A stretch of 64,000 nt of DNA from Chlorocebus sabaeus (lineage: Eukaryota > Chordata > Mammalia > Primates > Cercopithecidae): assembly GCF_047675955.1 (NCBI RefSeq), contig NC_132925.1, positions 23,088,688-23,152,687 on the forward strand, read 5' to 3'. The translations under genes and the position numbers were made by a program. Below, piece by piece: positions 59,816 through 64,000 of the stretch (positions are counted from its first letter, which is position 1; each line of letters begins with the position of its first letter). Below the pieces are notes generated by a model. The model had not been told where the DNA came from. It ran no database searches and was given only the letters and a program-made list of their open reading frames with translations.

Positions 59816-60804
59816 GAGTTTAAAGGAATACACCACTGGTAGATACTAAGGGCTATTATAAATTAGACAAACAAGAAGAGCAGTCTTGTGACTTAGGGGA
59901 ATCTTCAAAAGAAGTAATGTACAAAGTTAGCTCTTACAAGATAAACTGAATTCCACTATCCGGGGAATTACAAGATAGATATTACAAACAAATAATTAAT
60001 AATAGAGTAATAATTTATTTCATCAATGCAACGTTTTTCTGCCAGCAAGAAACTCATAGAGATATGTTAAATAAAAAGATGTGTCTTAAGAAGTTGTCTA
60101 TATCTATATCATTTATATCTATACCTATACCTGTATGTCTATTTCTTAAAACCAAAGTAGGGCCTCACAAATGGCCCAACCCAGAGACTAAAACCCTGCT
60201 GAGGCTTCCTCTTTCATTCTTTTCCTTGAAGACCAACATTATCTGTTATTTTTATTTACATGTGGGTAGGACAGGTAGAGGGGATGTGAAAAACATGATT
60301 ATAAGTCCGACTCAGCTTCTAACATATGACCCTGGATCGTGTCAAATAGGATGCCTCAGAGTACTCACAGGTACCCAAGTGGGTACTCACAGGTGGGTTT
60401 TTCCAATACATATGAGAGCTGATCTTCTCCAAACTTGTCCCAGAATTAACTCTTTATCTGACCTTATTCCTTTTCACGGTCACCTCCTTTAAAATATCCA
60501 TATTTTTCTCTCTAACATTGACTTATATACAGTCACTTTTTGTGAAACTAATGAGTTTCTTCTTAAAGCTTCAAAATCTCTCAACCTATTCTTAATAATA
60601 TGTACAAGAAAGTTTCTCAGAACCTGTCAACCAAGCCTCATTAGCCAGACTCTAAACCTGGTCAATACAACATGTTGGTCAGGGAAGTGTTTCAGAGCCC
60701 TCCTCTTTTCAGATTCTGATCATGAATCTTAATTACATCACTCTTTGCATTGGTCTTAATATTTTCTGGCTAAGATTTTCTGCTATTCTTGAAAATATGG
60801 AATT
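59816..60804. other. Unrecognised; contains a 142-codon open frame (60,064-60,492)
   Basis: The plus-strand frame begins at a repeated 'tctatatc' stretch and has no motif, domain or family resemblance that I can see. It may be chance. A short direct repeat, 'gtactcacaggt', occurs at 60,361-60,372 and again at 60,383-60,394. Confidence 0.35.
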
Positions 60805-60955
60805 GCATTGTGCAATAAGGTAGCCACTAGCTACATGTGACTCTCTCGGTTAAATTTAAATTAATTAAAATTAAGTTAAATAAAAGTTTAGTCCCTTAAC
60901 TACATTAGCCATGATTCAAATGCTCAATAGCAAGAAGATTCCACTGGCATTGTTT
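60805..60955. mobile_element. Palindromic DNA-transposon-like MITE remnant
   Basis: 'ggtagccactagctacatgt' on the left and 'gccatgattcaaatgctcaa' on the right flank an AT-rich centre ('aaatttaaattaattaaaat'). I have seen this arrangement in a short non-autonomous element of primate genomes but cannot give its name with confidence. Confidence 0.45.
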
Positions 60956-63900
60956 CAGTCAATAATAAGATTAATAGCTCCATCTATTCTTTCACTCCCC
61001 CAAAGAGGCAGGTGTGGAGTGACCTCTACTCCCTTACTGTTAAGTGAATTTTTAATCACCTTTCACAGAGATGTTACTAGGCACTAATAAAATTCTATTT
61101 GCAAAAATAATCTAAAATGATTATTACATTATAGTAAAATATTAATATAGGGTGATACTGAGGAATGCTTTAGTTCAATTCCTCATGTTTTCTCTTGATG
61201 AATAGAAATCGCCTCATGTAAAAGTTCTATTTTCATTCAACTCCATCAATTATTTGGATACAGGAAAGAGGAGTTACCTATTTTACTGGTTTGACTGGGA
61301 TGAGGAACTGAACATACTTTGCCATGGTTTTTTCTCTTTCCTTGTTTTCTGGGAAGTTATCTGCCTGCATGGGGTATGTGCTCCTAAGTGCTCTCGGTTT
61401 TGTGGTGTCGCTCCAGAGTGGAGGGCCTGGAATGGCCCATTGCCACTAGTGACTGAGCTGGAATGTCATTCAGTATCAGTAAGCCTACTAGGTCAGAGGT
61501 AGCCACTTTTTCCCATATCCATTTTATTAGTAAGAAAGATGATTGTTTCTGTCAGTCTTATTCCTTATGTTTTAATTTCTTGAAAGCTCAGGTAAAAGGG
61601 ATGCTCTCTCTTAAAGAGACACCATCAAACACTGACAGATGAAATCAGACAGTTGAAATTTCTCTCTAACATAAAAGCTTTAAAATACTAATAGCTACAA
61701 TTAACAGTAATGTTTCTTCTATAAGTCATTTCCATCTATTTAAAGAATACTGTCTATTGTCCTGACTAGAAAGTGAAGTATATTTACTTGCATAAACAAT
61801 TGAGAAAATTACTTCCCTGTATACAATTTTAAATATTAATTTTAAAAATCATATACTAGCTTCGAAGAAATATAAAATTGTTTTCAACTTCTGGTATTTT
61901 TTCAGTCTTATAAAGTATGCAAACCTTCTTTGTACAAACTAAAAGCAGTTGATCATTTGCCTAACAACATAATTTCTTAGATGCATTCTATAGTGTTTTC
62001 AAAACTTTTATTGGTGGAAAATTCTCAGCAAATAAAGTCTTTCAGTGGTAGACTAGGTAGAAGTAATTCTAATTTTTTATATGATCATTTTATTAATACA
62101 TCAAATGTATTAGAATTAACTTAATAACAATGTATTGTATGATGTGAATTGGAGAGTGGGAATAAGAGGCGAAAGAGTAGGAGATAAAGTACACTGGAAA
62201 AGTCAGGGTTCTTCTTACAATGCTCAAATTACAACTGCCAGTATTCAATTCCGTTTTACGGTACTTTGGTTGTCAGAAACTGTCACCAATGTCATGTAAT
62301 GAAATATTTCTGTAAGGCGTTGATAAAATTCAATGCCATTGTCTTGCAGGCATTCCAGTATCTCACTTCTCATATATATTAACATGTTTTTAGAGCTAAA
62401 GAAGGAAGAACAGAGTTTGTAAAGTTGAGGTTGTTTCTGCAGTGAACAGGAAAGTACCTGTTTATATTAAAAACAAGATGAACTAACAAGAGTAGTCACT
62501 TTGTATCTCAGTGTTTCCAATTTGAATGTCTGAAGCTTTCAAAGTATAAATGAATGTTCTGAAAATATGTAAATATTTTCTGTAAATCCTTTTTTTTTTT
62601 TCCATTTCACTTTTGTCCTTGATAAGATCATAGACCCTCACCATCAGAGCTCAGATGACTTTTTCAGGGTTTCTATATATAGGATATTCAGTAAATACTT
62701 GGATGCCGTGTGCAGTTAAAGATTTGGGGGGTACTGCTTCTAAAAGAATTAAAACCTGTTTGCTTCCTATAATGCGTCTTTCTCACAGCAGTTACTTATT
62801 ACTGATGATTAATTCAGGTGTTAACAGCTATATAGCCCAGATCTTCTTGTTCTGTTTGGCCAGATAAGTAGATATGAAATTGTGCTTATAAATAACAAAT
62901 TTGTTGAAACATTTATTAAGGAGAGCATATTTTGATAATATGCATAATCTCATTCTACATGAATTTTTTTAGCTCCGTTATTTTATACCATATTTAAAGC
63001 TTAAATTGGGACAATCAATGAACTAAATATTTGTCAAAATACACCAAATTATTTTTTGTGCTATGAACAAAATATATCACTGACATACATTTCTGGTCCT
63101 GAGGAGAATTCCCTTAGAAAAGGAAAGAAGAGATACATGAGGATAAAATGCATGTTATTAAATATTCAATAACAATTGGTATGGGCAACAATTATGTGCC
63201 TCTTTGAAAAAATACAACAAATATTGCCATAGACAGGCTAGAGGTCAAACTAGACAGGTTACAATTACAGAAAGACTAACAAGATACCCTAAGTGTTTAT
63301 AAACCCGCCCTTGGGATGCTTAAATCAAAGAAAAGATGACCAAGCAAACCTAATTGGCCTATATATAGCTTTCTTATTACCACCACAGAATTCTTTGTGT
63401 CAAGTTTTTATTTTTAAATGCATGTTGTCTGGTTTTAGAAATACAACTAAGAGGCATGAAAACTGAAAAGGTATTCGACATTTTAAAATTTCAGTATTTT
63501 ACTTTCCAAAGGAGCTAGGAAAGAAAATGCTTTAAGTAGGAACACATGAAAATATCAGTGGGACAAATGATTTCCCATGGAAAATGGAGTACAATGATTT
63601 TTATAAAAGTACTGTCTTTGAACTTATTCTGCCTGCATTTCCTCCCGAAAAATATGTGGCTGTTTGTGCCTCTGTAAATTAAACCAGAGCCGGGATAAAT
63701 ATTAAAGCATATGTAGAATAGCTAAAGAGAAATAATTACCAACTTCAAATAGATACTCAGATGATAGTGGAAAGAGTGGCTATGATTGAATATTATTAAG
63801 CATAAATTTCAAATCATGTCATACACTAATGTAGGGGAACTCTTCACTTTTGAGGCTTCTTAGCATACATGCACCTTTTCTTTAGGAAATTCCCTAACTT

Positions 63901-64000
63901 GGGAGCCTTAGTGAAGGGAAAAAACTGCCATGACTGAAGTTGAAAATGGTAGATACTCTCTTATCTTCCTCTGCAGCTAGTCTGTGGTCATATGACTTGG
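60956..64000. other. No recognised gene or repeat
   Basis: AT-rich sequence to the right end of the window. The frames at 61,254-61,502 and 62,655-62,867 show no motif or family I recognise. Confidence 0.4.

Noticed and set aside
1..64000. CRISPR array, tRNA or rRNA genes, bacterial operon
   Set aside because: No regularly spaced direct repeats, cloverleaf genes or dense coding order are present; the repeat families are those of a primate genome.

Overview
The window is about 64 kb of AT-rich, gene-poor primate nuclear DNA, most likely human or another catarrhine. The evidence is its repeat content: a young AluY with an exact target-site duplication, MST/THE1-type MaLR elements, a MADE1 mariner miniature, a betaretrovirus-like HERV-K provirus with MER9-like LTRs, and older L1, L2, MIR, HAL1 and Tigger debris. 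I see no functional protein-coding exon, tRNA, rRNA or CRISPR array. Family names were assigned by reading and recall, not by a database search.

Layout. Positions 1-8,700 hold a MaLR-type LTR (about 1,109-1,527), an antisense L1 pierced by a short L1 3' end (2,490-3,388), a sense L1 lacking its reverse-transcriptase core (3,389-7,272), the 3' end of a Tigger transposon (7,277-8,023) and another MaLR-type LTR split by an Alu (8,031-8,684). Positions 8,690-11,985 are the 5' half of an old L1 in antisense. An old LTR (12,873-13,254) is followed directly by a complete MST-type MaLR provirus (13,259-15,719) with a perfect 5-bp duplication. Positions 16,723-17,490 hold an Alu tail and an L1 3' end. 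A decayed ERV-L pol (about 17,613-20,500) is interrupted by an antisense THE1/MSTA-like LTR and by the AluY. Positions 20,500-34,800 are mostly unannotated sequence with an Alu, MIRs, a MADE1 hairpin and a degraded antisense L1.

Positions 34,848-41,972 hold the largest unit: a 7.1-kb HERV-K provirus, best matching the HML-3/HERVK9 group. It has both LTRs, a lysine-tRNA-type primer-binding site, gag, dUTPase-protease, pol, a short env remnant and a polypurine tract. Every gene is broken, but a gag-pro frameshift heptamer still lies in the correct register. The dUTPase-protease frame carries only one stop, and the integrase D-35-E spacing is kept. An 89-bp piece of integrase is duplicated inside env.

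Positions 42,000-64,000 hold L2, MIR and HAL1 fragments, one more LTR pair of uncertain family, and a processed pseudogene of NDUFA4 (about 55,948-56,440). The rest is sequence in which I recognise nothing. The window reads as layered transposon insertions rather than cooperating genes, and I did not find a new biological system. The best leads are the integrase-into-env duplication, the surviving frameshift and dUTPase-protease architecture, and the MADE1 hairpin of the type that gave rise to miR-548 genes.
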